DNA from: a virus
Strand: one strand, 5' to 3'
DNA length: 36,632 nt
IMG/VR virus record: IMGVR_UViG_3300010885_006384
Span: 1-36,632 of that record
How positions within the stretch are numbered: position 1 is the stretch's first letter; each line of letters starts with the position of its first letter. A program made the position numbers and the translations under genes. A model generated the notes under the pieces. The model worked only from the letters and a program-made list of their open reading frames with translations, was not told where the DNA came from and made no database searches. Shown one piece after another: positions 16,422 to 22,024 of this stretch.

Positions 16422-16423
16422 GC

Positions 16424-16636
16424 TTATCTCCCAAAAGGTACTTGTGAAAGATCATCGAGATCATCTTGATCGTGGTCTTCAAACCATTGTGCTATTTCAC
16501 CGCATCCGCTAATGGGTAAATTACGGCAGTGAATAGCTGTCCATGTTTGAACTTGCCCCGTAACCATGTGACGGGGTACTTCGGGAGCTTTACAGAGATC
16601 ACCTGATAGGTGTTTGCAATCAATACAATATTTCAT
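16424..16636 (-). CDS. Small Cys-rich, probably zinc-binding protein
   Basis: The 70-residue protein has Cys4, 7, 15, 37 and 45 in a pattern (YCIDCKHL...LCKAPE...HCRN...GCGE) seen in short zinc-binding phage proteins. The C-terminus is very acidic (DHDQDDLDDL) and ends QVPFGR. The start follows AAAGGAATTAAGC. It lies two bases before the nuclease gene, so is probably co-expressed with it. Function unknown. Confidence 0.72.
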   Translation of the reverse strand: MKYCIDCKHLSGDLCKAPEVPRHMVTGQVQTWTAIHCRNLPISGCGEIAQWFEDHDQDDLDDLSQVPFGR

Positions 16637-16709
16637 GCTTAATTCCTTTATATAGTTAGGTTTAGGTACTACAGATAGAACATTACTACATTACAACGAT
16701 TAGTGCAAT

Positions 16710-16886
16710 TTATTTGTTAAGTGTTGTTTTTTCCTCCATTGGCTTATTTGGATCGTGAATAATTACATCTCCATTGGCGTTGATATAATAGAGATCTCCC
16801 AGCTCTTTCGCTCTAATAAGCTCTCGCTGTTGTACTTTAGCGTTCATTTCCATCCACTTTGCTGCATCATCATCTGCTTTACTCAT
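16710..16886 (-). CDS. Small hypothetical protein (58 aa)
   Basis: I start this gene at the ATG at 16886 because GGGGGAA lies just upstream and because ATGA overlaps the methyltransferase stop. An ATG four codons earlier is less well placed. The product is charged and helical at the N-terminus (MSKADDDAAKWMEMNAKVQQ), with a short beta-like segment (LYYINANGDVIIHDPN). No family recognised. About 70 bases of AT-rich sequence separate it from the next gene. Confidence 0.65.
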   Translation of the reverse strand: MSKADDDAAKWMEMNAKVQQRELIRAKELGDLYYINANGDVIIHDPNKPMEEKTTLNK

Positions 16887-17467
16887 AAATTCCCCCATTG
16901 ATCTGCCATAGCTTCAGCAATACCTTCAAAAGTCTTAGCACGATTCTTTTGTCGGTCTTTGCCACCTTTGTTAAACCAATTTCCTGCTATCTTGGTGCTT
17001 TCCTTCACCTCTACTATGTTTGTGGGCGTAAGATCTGGCAACCCTCTAAGCCATAAACAAGTCTTTTTCTTGTATGGGTGTCCGTATTCATAAGGCTGTA
17101 TTGTTTGCGTATAGCGTGGCAATTCAAATACAGTAGATGGAATAGGGTTTTCTATACATATTTTGGGAATTGATGCGTTATAAAGAGCCAAGAAAAACTC
17201 TTTAGCTTCCATTCCTTTAGACAGACGATCAGGGTTTAAAATTCCTTTAGGGTATAAATGCCTTGCACCTGCATTGGATAGATATGTGCATGGAGGGTGA
17301 GCAATCATTAGATCCCAATCCCATTGCAACACATCTCTAATATCGCCTTGATAGTGGTTTCCAGCCTTATCAGTTGGCAAGATGTCGCAACTCATAGCGT
17401 AATGCCCTGCTTGCGTGAAAGCATCTCTCACTCTGCCTGAGTATTCACAAGCTACTAAAACCCTCAT
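16883..17467 (-). CDS. DNA cytosine methyltransferase-like protein
   Basis: The 194-residue protein from the ATG at 17467 (GGAG eight bases upstream) has a Rossmann-like SAM site (MRVLVACEYSGRVRDAF) and an acidic residue after strand 2 (SCDILP). A Pro-Pro-Cys motif follows (HPPCTYLSNAG, Cys60), then ENP (IENP, 106-108) where m5C enzymes have ENV. The family is common in phages and usually called DNA cytosine methyltransferase, but it is much shorter than typical enzymes (more than 300) and lacks a clear target-recognition domain. Activity should be treated as likely methyl transfer to DNA, target unknown. Confidence 0.75.
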   Translation of the reverse strand: MRVLVACEYSGRVRDAFTQAGHYAMSCDILPTDKAGNHYQGDIRDVLQWDWDLMIAHPPCTYLSNAGARHLYPKGILNPDRLSKGMEAKEFFLALYNASIPKICIENPIPSTVFELPRYTQTIQPYEYGHPYKKKTCLWLRGLPDLTPTNIVEVKESTKIAGNWFNKGGKDRQKNRAKTFEGIAEAMADQWGNL

Positions 17468-17507
17468 TTGTTGCACTCCTTTAAAAAATATGTTTTAATC
17501 CGCTTAA

Positions 17508-17601
17508 GTTTGTTTTAGTGGTGGTTTTAGGTTAGTTATGCGATGGGGGCATCCATGACGATTTAAGACCACTCACCATTAAAACCACCATTAAAGCAAA
17601 C
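17508..17601 (-). repeat. Long imperfect inverted repeat spanning a gene end
   Basis: The arms 17508-17530 and 17580-17601 are inverted copies with 20 of 22 pairs when folded (GTTTG/CAAAC at the base and GGTGGTTTTA against TAAAACCACC at the top). They enclose about 49 bases. On the leftward transcript the stem contains the last codons of the 17563-17793 ORF and the loop contains its stop codon region. A GATGCCCCCATC mini-hairpin lies in the loop. It may terminate, protect or process the leftward mRNA between the PP-loop and methyltransferase genes. There is no long T run after it. Confidence 0.6.
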
Positions 17602-17793
17602 TAATACGGGGCATTTACCCAGCCCTCCTAAACATTGTGGTGATGGATAGGGATAAACGAGGTGGCTTTCATCTGTCAGACCTTTACAGGAACGCACTGG
17701 CTTAGTTAAGCACCAACCGATAAACGATAACCACTCTCTTTTTGAGAACTTCCGCCCTAAGCGGGTTTGGGGCTTAGCTCTTTTCTCAATCAC
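17563..17793 (-). CDS. Possible small protein downstream of the PP-loop gene (76 aa)
   Basis: The likely start is GTG at 17793, overlapping the end of the PP-loop gene by eight bases. The frame runs further upstream only inside that gene. The product is basic then Cys-rich (EKRAKPQTRLGRKF at the start, CLGGLGKCPVLVCFNGG near the end). Its last codons lie in the inverted repeat described at this position. No family recognised. Tight overlap supports expression, but no clear ribosome site is seen. Confidence 0.5.
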   Translation of the reverse strand: MIEKRAKPQTRLGRKFSKREWLSFIGWCLTKPVRSCKGLTDESHLVYPYPSPQCLGGLGKCPVLVCFNGGFNGEWS

Positions 17794-18607
17794 CACAAAA
17801 ACACGCAATACCTTCTTCATCTGCAAACAGGTCATCTTGCTTTCCCACATTGTCAAACATCTGTTGGTAACTTGGTCGATCTTTTCTAAACCTTGCCCCA
17901 TCCCCTGTAAATTGACCAGCAGAGTGGATTCGAGCTTCCTGAGTAGCCCACCAGATCGCACGAGATGGTTTTTCAGCAATAAGGGATTGAATTTGATGAC
18001 GACCTTTTAAAAAGCATAGGTCACAATTACCATGAACAGTTTTACCCCCTCTGTTAGGTAATCCCAAATCAAAGGGTTGCTCTTGCCAAAACTTGCCAAC
18101 ATCGGCAGCAGTAACTCCTGCCGTATAAAGTGGCACACGCTCACGTGACATTTTGACTGCTCTGCGGGGTTCATCGGCTCTAATGCCAACCCAATCCATG
18201 TTTTCGTTGTGTTCCCAACCTAATGATTTTAAGTAGCGGTGAATGGTTCTAATCTTGAGTTCTATGGTGCAAAACCTCGTTACAGGGTTTGGAAGATAGT
18301 TTTTCTTGGTAATTAAGGCTTCAAACGGCTCTCCAGACCTGCTGGCAGTTAAAAAGTCCACCACCTTAAACTTGGGATCGGTTGGCAAATACTCAACCCA
18401 TGCGATAGGTACTTTCCAATGCTCTGAGCAATCCTGAACGAATCTGAGTGTTGCTTCTTCTTCCTTACCTGTATTTGCAAAACAAACCACAGCTTCTTCT
18501 GGTAACCCGTCATTGGACTGCAACACCCGCCAAAGCATATAAGCGGAAGTTCTGCCACCGCTAAAGCTAATCACAGTCGGTTCTAATATCTTAAAGGGAT
18601 CACTCAT
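17786..18607 (-). CDS. PAPS reductase-like PP-loop protein with Cys cluster
   Basis: The 273-residue protein has the PP-loop ATP pyrophosphatase motif SFSGGRTSAYML (residues 14-25), followed by CFANTGKEEEATL, as in the CysH/DndC superfamily. Five cysteines (113, 195, 198, 269, 271; GNCDLCFLKG and ACFCGD) could bind an Fe-S cluster. Members either reduce PAPS in sulfur assimilation or activate a substrate for sulfur transfer, as DndC does for phosphorothioate DNA. Lack of the CysH C-terminal redox motif argues against simple PAPS reduction. Proximity to a DNA methyltransferase-like gene makes nucleic-acid modification possible, but this is inference. Confidence 0.85.
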   Translation of the reverse strand: MSDPFKILEPTVISFSGGRTSAYMLWRVLQSNDGLPEEAVVCFANTGKEEEATLRFVQDCSEHWKVPIAWVEYLPTDPKFKVVDFLTASRSGEPFEALITKKNYLPNPVTRFCTIELKIRTIHRYLKSLGWEHNENMDWVGIRADEPRRAVKMSRERVPLYTAGVTAADVGKFWQEQPFDLGLPNRGGKTVHGNCDLCFLKGRHQIQSLIAEKPSRAIWWATQEARIHSAGQFTGDGARFRKDRPSYQQMFDNVGKQDDLFADEEGIACFCGD

Positions 18608-18665
18608 TAAAACTCTTTCTAAGGGGTTTTCTCACAGGCGTGATACTTACCCCTTCTCTGATAGT

Positions 18666-18758
18666 TTAAAGGGCTAGAATAAGCCATATAAGAGGAATTA
18701 CCGCTATTGCACAAGCAATAAGGATAAGTTTGTCGGTAAAGCTATCTTCTTTATACAT
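18666..18758 (-). CDS. Tiny membrane peptide (30 aa)
   Basis: The ORF starts at 18758, inside the end of the upstream small gene (overlap ATGTATAA), with AAAGG eight bases before. The peptide has a polar start (MYKEDSFTDK) and one long hydrophobic segment (LILIACAIAVIPLIWLILAL). It is a single-span membrane peptide by composition. No family recognised; roles such as superinfection exclusion or lysis tuning cannot be told apart from sequence. Confidence 0.5.
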   Translation of the reverse strand: MYKEDSFTDKLILIACAIAVIPLIWLILAL

Positions 18759-18867
18759 ATAAAGAACCTTTCTTAACGGTTGAACTCCAGGCATTGAACG
18801 ACAAGGGGTTTTCCCCTTGCTTCATGCACCAATAGACATAAGCGGTATATTTGTCGGTTTTGCTCAT
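18751..18867 (-). CDS. Small hypothetical protein (38 aa)
   Basis: The ATG at 18867 overlaps the upstream stop (ATGA) and is preceded by AGAGGTGA, an excellent ribosome site, so translation is likely. The product (MSKTDKYTAYVYWCMKQGEN then PLSFNAWSSTVKKGSLYV) is polar and aromatic with no membrane segment. It contains a DNA-level 7-bp palindrome with a four-base loop (18802-18819, CAAGGGG/CCCCTTG). Function unknown. Confidence 0.6.
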   Translation of the reverse strand: MSKTDKYTAYVYWCMKQGENPLSFNAWSSTVKKGSLYV

Positions 18868-19073
18868 GCTTTCACCTCTTTAGATGTCCAAAAGCCTTCA
18901 AGGCACTTCGTGCCGTCATCTTCCAACATATCGTCAACAGAGTTGTACATTCCGACATATTCATCGGATACGCAAAGAACTTTGCCGTTTGATAAATGGA
19001 GGATGTCAACCATACATCCACCGCCTGTGTTCCATGTTTCTTGTTTAGTGATGTGGTACATGATTAGATCCAT
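18864..19073 (-). CDS. Small hypothetical protein (about 65-69 aa)
   Basis: The frame starts at ATG 19073 or at ATG 19061; neither has a strong ribosome site and both lie at the end of the upstream gene, so the start is uncertain by four codons. The product is mixed alpha/beta with a Gly-Gly-Gly-Cys segment and a central motif GKVLCVSDEYVGMYNSVDD, and an acidic middle (DMLEDDG). It is coupled to the next gene by ATGA. No family recognised. Confidence 0.6.
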   Translation of the reverse strand: MDLIMYHITKQETWNTGGGCMVDILHLSNGKVLCVSDEYVGMYNSVDDMLEDDGTKCLEGFWTSKEVKA

Positions 19074-19381
19074 TCGTGGCGATATTGTTTAGAAGGGTTT
19101 ACAGCTCTTAGGATGTTGTGAACGATATGGAATCCCATATCCATGCCACAACCACGCACAACTATGCCGTTGTGTTTGCCTTGCTTCATTCCTAAAGCTG
19201 TAGATACGAGGTAGTCCAAATGAATGATCCGACCCGCATCAATCATCTTTACGCTGATTTCTCGTTGCATACCTGAACCGCTAACATGGCGTAAAACTGT
19301 GTAAATAGTATCGCTAGAAATATCACGCAAAATTTTGTCTAGCTCGGTTCTTGCGTTCTCTTGGTCTTGCTTCTTGCTCAT
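19064..19381 (-). CDS. Conserved-looking hypothetical phage protein (105 aa)
   Basis: This is the first gene of the long leftward operon. AAGGAGAATTAA precedes its ATG. The N-terminal part is a charged helix, followed by VLRHVSGSGMQREISVKMID and the motif VVRGCGMDMGFHIVHNI. I recall this motif from many phage hypothetical proteins but know no function. The position right after a candidate promoter suggests early expression. Confidence 0.72.
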   Translation of the reverse strand: MSKKQDQENARTELDKILRDISSDTIYTVLRHVSGSGMQREISVKMIDAGRIIHLDYLVSTALGMKQGKHNGIVVRGCGMDMGFHIVHNILRAVNPSKQYRHEWI

Positions 19382-19447
19382 TTAATTCTCCTTAAAAGGT
19401 GCGGGTTCTCACCGCTGTTTTACTACTGATTAGACTGCATAGATGTG

Positions 19448-19477
19448 ATTATAAACATATAACGATTATAGAAACAA
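19448..19477 (-). promoter_or_regulatory. Candidate sigma70 promoter for the leftward operon
   Basis: On the minus strand TATAAT (19448-19453) lies 18 bases after TTGTTT (19472-19477). A second TATAAT-like box (19465-19470) overlaps the spacer. Transcription would start about 60 bases before the ATG of the first leftward gene and drive the operon down to 10145. The -10 is perfect, but the -35 matches only three of six bases. Confidence 0.5.
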
Positions 19478-19783
19478 TAGGTTTACACAAATATTTTTAA
19501 ATTATTTTTTTAACTGTTTGAGTGCCTGCAGCGATGACCGCAGCGTTGTGGATAGCTATTTTCTATTGTCTATATAGACTATACTTCTATATATAGATGT
19601 TTATAGACTTCTAGCTTCTATTGTTTATAAGTTAGTTTATATAGTGGTGTAGTAGATAGATTTATAGATGGTTAGCCAGATCAAATGATGGGCGGATAGA
19701 TTGCCTACACGCCCCCCTCTGTCGTTTTATAGATTCTTATTGGGGTAGCCATCAATTAAGCATAACCATAGCTTAGACTGACA

Positions 19784-19809
19784 TTGGGATGGTCAGTTGG
19801 GATGGTCAG
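19784..19809. repeat. Exact tandem 13-base direct repeat
   Basis: TTGGGATGGTCAG occurs twice back to back (19784-19796 and 19797-19809) in the non-coding region. A relaxed match to the GGTCAG core is not obvious elsewhere in the region. It could be a protein-binding iteron or a simple slippage duplication. Confidence 0.7.
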
Positions 19810-19902
19810 CGATTACAGAACACAGCACAGACAGTTAGTCCTTTGAGATGGACTTAGACTTGCTAAGGGAGGAGACCCATTCGCAGCTCCCCCCAAAAAA
19901 AA

Positions 19903-20619
19903 TTACAGTTTATTTAGCGTTACGGTATTGTCAGTTAAATTGACTGTTTGATGACCGCAGTAAAACTTACGGCTTAAGATATTGTTTTGATTAAAGATAT
20001 TGAACGTAGTCCACATCGGACCAGTAGCTACGCCCTCTATGTGCTGGCAATATTTACTGATTGCGCCTATGCCAGTCACGTCTAAACCCCAGTCTAGGGT
20101 GCAAGAAACCATCCCTGTAGGGGCAGTTGTGACTACTTTTAGCCCCTGATTTGACAATTCCCGTACCCGTTTTTCAAAAAATTTGGGGGTAAAGTCTGGT
20201 AATTGCCCAGATGACGGGGATGAGTTAATGACCAGGACATCAAAATCAATGTCATACGGTTCATTTAGGGCGGGGTAATCGAATAACAGATCTTCCCTGC
20301 AAGCCATAGGAGAGGAAATCTCAAGGATGTTAGATAGATGATCGAACCATTCTAAGTAAAAAGCTACCCAATCATGCTGTAGTGGATGGCTGTAGAAGTA
20401 GTTATCCCTACCAATCCAAGCATTATGTGCGCCACTCGGGATACTTAGCCCTTGCAAGCTGATAGGCATATCCTCTACAAGAGGGGTTAGCTGGTCAATA
20501 TGAGCAGGATTGACATGGTGCGTGAACTCTAGATGCGGTTCTTGCTTGCAAACTCTGCGTAAATAGTTAAGATGAACTAGGTTATCCCCTAGACGATATT
20601 CATTGTATGTGTGTATCAT
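19903..20619 (-). CDS. GT9-like glycosyltransferase (heptosyltransferase-type fold)
   Basis: The 238-residue protein begins with MIHTYNEYRLGDNLVHLNYL, a pattern like the N-terminal GDxLVHLxFLR segment of GT9/GT-B type proteins. It has a Rossmann-like second half (FDVLVINSSPSSGQ, then GLKVVTTAPTGM) ending with a short ligand-contact region (GIGAISKYCQHIEGVATGPM). It is shorter than bacterial heptosyltransferases (about 320-350), so it may be a reduced or divergent member. The acceptor is unknown. It is transcribed leftward, divergent from the 20658 operon, and has no clear ribosome site. Confidence 0.65.
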   Translation of the reverse strand: MIHTYNEYRLGDNLVHLNYLRRVCKQEPHLEFTHHVNPAHIDQLTPLVEDMPISLQGLSIPSGAHNAWIGRDNYFYSHPLQHDWVAFYLEWFDHLSNILEISSPMACREDLLFDYPALNEPYDIDFDVLVINSSPSSGQLPDFTPKFFEKRVRELSNQGLKVVTTAPTGMVSCTLDWGLDVTGIGAISKYCQHIEGVATGPMWTTFNIFNQNNILSRKFYCGHQTVNLTDNTVTLNKL

Positions 20620-20630
20620 GGTGGTATGAT
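20603..20630 (+). promoter_or_regulatory. Candidate rightward promoter for the packaging/structural operon
   Basis: TTGTAT (20603-20608) is followed after 16 bases by an extended -10 (TGG-TATGAT, 20622-20630). Transcription would start near 20637, about 20 bases before the ATG at 20658. It overlaps the first codons of the divergent GT9-like gene, so the two directions may interfere. The -10 matches five of six bases and the -35 three of six. Confidence 0.45.
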
Positions 20631-20657
20631 GAGTTAAGTTATAAGGAGAATATCACA

Positions 20658-20873
20658 ATGAGTATTGAGGTGGAAAAAAATATACCAATACCCCCTGAGA
20701 AAAAGCGCAACGTGTACCCATATAAGATATTAGAGGTCGGAGAATCATTCTTTGTGCCAACGGGGAAAATTCAGATTGTCTGCAATGCAAACTACCGCAC
20801 AGGCAAACAATTAGGTAAAAAATTTATAGCTAGAAAAGAAAGTGAAGGGGTAAGAGTATGGCGAACGGAATAA
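20658..20873 (+). CDS. Small phage protein (71 aa), first gene of the structural operon
   Basis: The ATG at 20658 follows AAGGAG with about ten bases of spacing; the upstream in-frame ATG at 20607 lies inside the divergent gene and promoter. The product (MSIEVEKNIPIPPEKKR at the start) has the pattern LEVGESFFVP and ends GVRVWRTE, a pattern common in small phage proteins of unknown function with a beta-rich, possibly nucleic-acid-binding fold. It overlaps the next gene by 16 bases. Confidence 0.78.
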   Translation: MSIEVEKNIPIPPEKKRNVYPYKILEVGESFFVPTGKIQIVCNANYRTGKQLGKKFIARKESEGVRVWRTE

Positions 20874-21091
20874 AAGATGCTCAATCAGTACAACAGTACA
20901 TTGAGAAAGCAGGTGATCTTGCCAAGAAGCAATATATGCAACGGGTGTGGGAAATGACGAAAGAACAAATCTTTCATGAGCTGATGCGGGTTCATGCCAA
21001 GTCAGCCGAGTTGATGTTGCAAGCAGAAGCCGAGCTGCAATACCTCAGATCTTTGTTAGATGGTCCTGAGGATGGGGATGCAAGACACTGA
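20858..21091 (+). CDS. Small helical hypothetical protein (77 aa)
   Basis: The ATG follows GGGGTAAGAGT. The product is almost entirely helical (IEKAGDLAKKQYMQRVWEMT then HELMRVHAKSAELMLQAEAE) with an acidic end (DGPEDGDARH). Charged amphipathic helices suggest oligomerisation. The gene overlaps both neighbours. Because it lies upstream of TerL it could relate to DNA packaging, but no family is recognised. Confidence 0.65.
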   Translation: MANGIKDAQSVQQYIEKAGDLAKKQYMQRVWEMTKEQIFHELMRVHAKSAELMLQAEAELQYLRSLLDGPEDGDARH

Positions 21092-21317
21092 TCGGTTAAG
21101 AAAAGAAAGACTCTTGTATAAGACTGAAATGTTAAGGGCGTTATCTTGCCGAACCAAGAAGCAGAAAATAGCGCTTGCAAGCGAGTGGAAGGCGAAGTAC
21201 AGCCCAATGACCTATGACGGTCTTATCAGCCTGGCTAAGAACCATGTAGCACGTTTAAAGGTGGCTTATTGGGATTTACCTAACTTTGAAGAAAAACGGA
21301 TGGAGAAGCACAATTGA
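21078..21317 (+). CDS. Small basic helical hypothetical protein (79 aa)
   Basis: Three in-frame ATGs exist (21060, 21072, 21078). I prefer 21078 because GAGG lies six bases before it. The product (MQDTDRLRKERLLYKTEMLR at the start) is Lys/Arg-rich and helical, with the later segment SPMTYDGLISLAKNHVARLK. Its stop overlaps the TTG start of the glycosyltransferase gene (TTGA). A nucleic-acid-binding role is possible from charge alone. Confidence 0.62.
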   Translation: MQDTDRLRKERLLYKTEMLRALSCRTKKQKIALASEWKAKYSPMTYDGLISLAKNHVARLKVAYWDLPNFEEKRMEKHN

Positions 21318-22024
21318 AAACCGCAGCCGTAGTAACCGTAACTAGGGGTGATCGCCCTTGGGAGCTATCCAATTGCATCGCTTCAGTCAAAGCTCAAACG
21401 TATCCTGCAAACCATTACATTTTGTGTGACGGTGATTTTGATAATTTTGTAAAGATTAAAAAAGATTATCCAGAAGCAAAAGTCTGTTATTGGGATGCCA
21501 AGATTGGCGGTGATGGTTATGCGGGGCAACGCTGGTTAGCTGCTGCGCCTCAGTTATTGACTGAGGAAGTCGCTTTCTTTTGTAACGATGACGATTGGTA
21601 CGATCCTGACCACGTAGCATCCATCATGAGCAAGATTGAGCAAGGGTATGATTGGGCGTATAGCCTTAGGTCAATCTATGACAAGGAGGGGAACTTTTTG
21701 TTTGATGACAACTGCGAAGCCCTCGGAGAGCTACACGATTCATGGAATATCCCAGGTCATCACTTTGTTGACTGGTGTATGTGGGGAATGAAAACCTCAT
21801 TCCTAAAACAACTAGCAATTATTCTCAATCAACCTAGCCCACAAGTGGATCGGCAGTTTTATGAGGCTGCAACGCAGATTGTTCCTAATTTCACCTCTAC
21901 CAACAAGCACACGTTTAATTTTAGGCTTGGCGGGGAATGTGGCGTACAAAAAGAATTCTTTGAGATGGGCAACCACTCCCTGCTACAACGGTTTAATGGC
22001 AAATTGCCTTGGATCATTACATGA
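21314..22024 (+). CDS. GT2-like glycosyltransferase coupled to the terminase gene
   Basis: The 236-residue protein has a GT-A layout: N-terminal strand AVVTVTRGDRPWELSNCIAS, then a DXD-type motif after a hydrophobic strand (FFCNDDDWYDPDH, Asp92-94). SLRSIYDKEGNFLF and a later HHFVDWCMWGMK segment follow. It likely transfers a sugar from a nucleotide donor. The start is TTG at 21314 (GGAG eight bases upstream, overlapping the upstream stop), and the stop overlaps the TerL start (ATGA). A glycosyltransferase welded to terminase suggests a function needed with late genes, for example sugar addition to a virion protein or the DNA. The acceptor is unknown. Confidence 0.8.
   Translation: MKTAAVVTVTRGDRPWELSNCIASVKAQTYPANHYILCDGDFDNFVKIKKDYPEAKVCYWDAKIGGDGYAGQRWLAAAPQLLTEEVAFFCNDDDWYDPDHVASIMSKIEQGYDWAYSLRSIYDKEGNFLFDDNCEALGELHDSWNIPGHHFVDWCMWGMKTSFLKQLAIILNQPSPQVDRQFYEAATQIVPNFTSTNKHTFNFRLGGECGVQKEFFEMGNHSLLQRFNGKLPWIIT

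Larger units (their letters stand above)
19382..19902. other. Non-coding AT-rich regulatory/possible origin region
   Basis: This 521-base stretch has no convincing ORF. From the operon side it holds the candidate leftward promoter, a T/A-rich tract (about 19490-19515), and a cluster of TATAGA/TCTAT motifs at about 19560-19670 (for example TATATAGACTATA, CTATATATAGATG, TATAGACTTCTAG). It then has the 13-base direct repeat at 19784-19809 and a purine-rich GGGAGGAG element near 19867. An AT-rich, iteron-like stretch between oppositely regulated gene blocks could be a replication origin or operator region; nothing here proves it. No tRNA fold is seen. Confidence 0.45.

Noticed and set aside
17794-17979. 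Upstream extension of the 17563 ORF
   Set aside because: It lies entirely inside the PP-loop gene in another frame; the GTG near 17793 fits the usual overlap pattern.
18802-18819. CAAGGGG/CCCCTTG hairpin as a terminator
   Set aside because: It lies within a small ORF that has a strong ribosome site, and no T run follows on the minus strand.
19860-19902. Purine-rich GGGAGGAG element and poly-A run as a terminator of the GT9-like gene
   Set aside because: On the leftward strand the T run comes before the weak hairpin, which is the wrong order for an intrinsic terminator.
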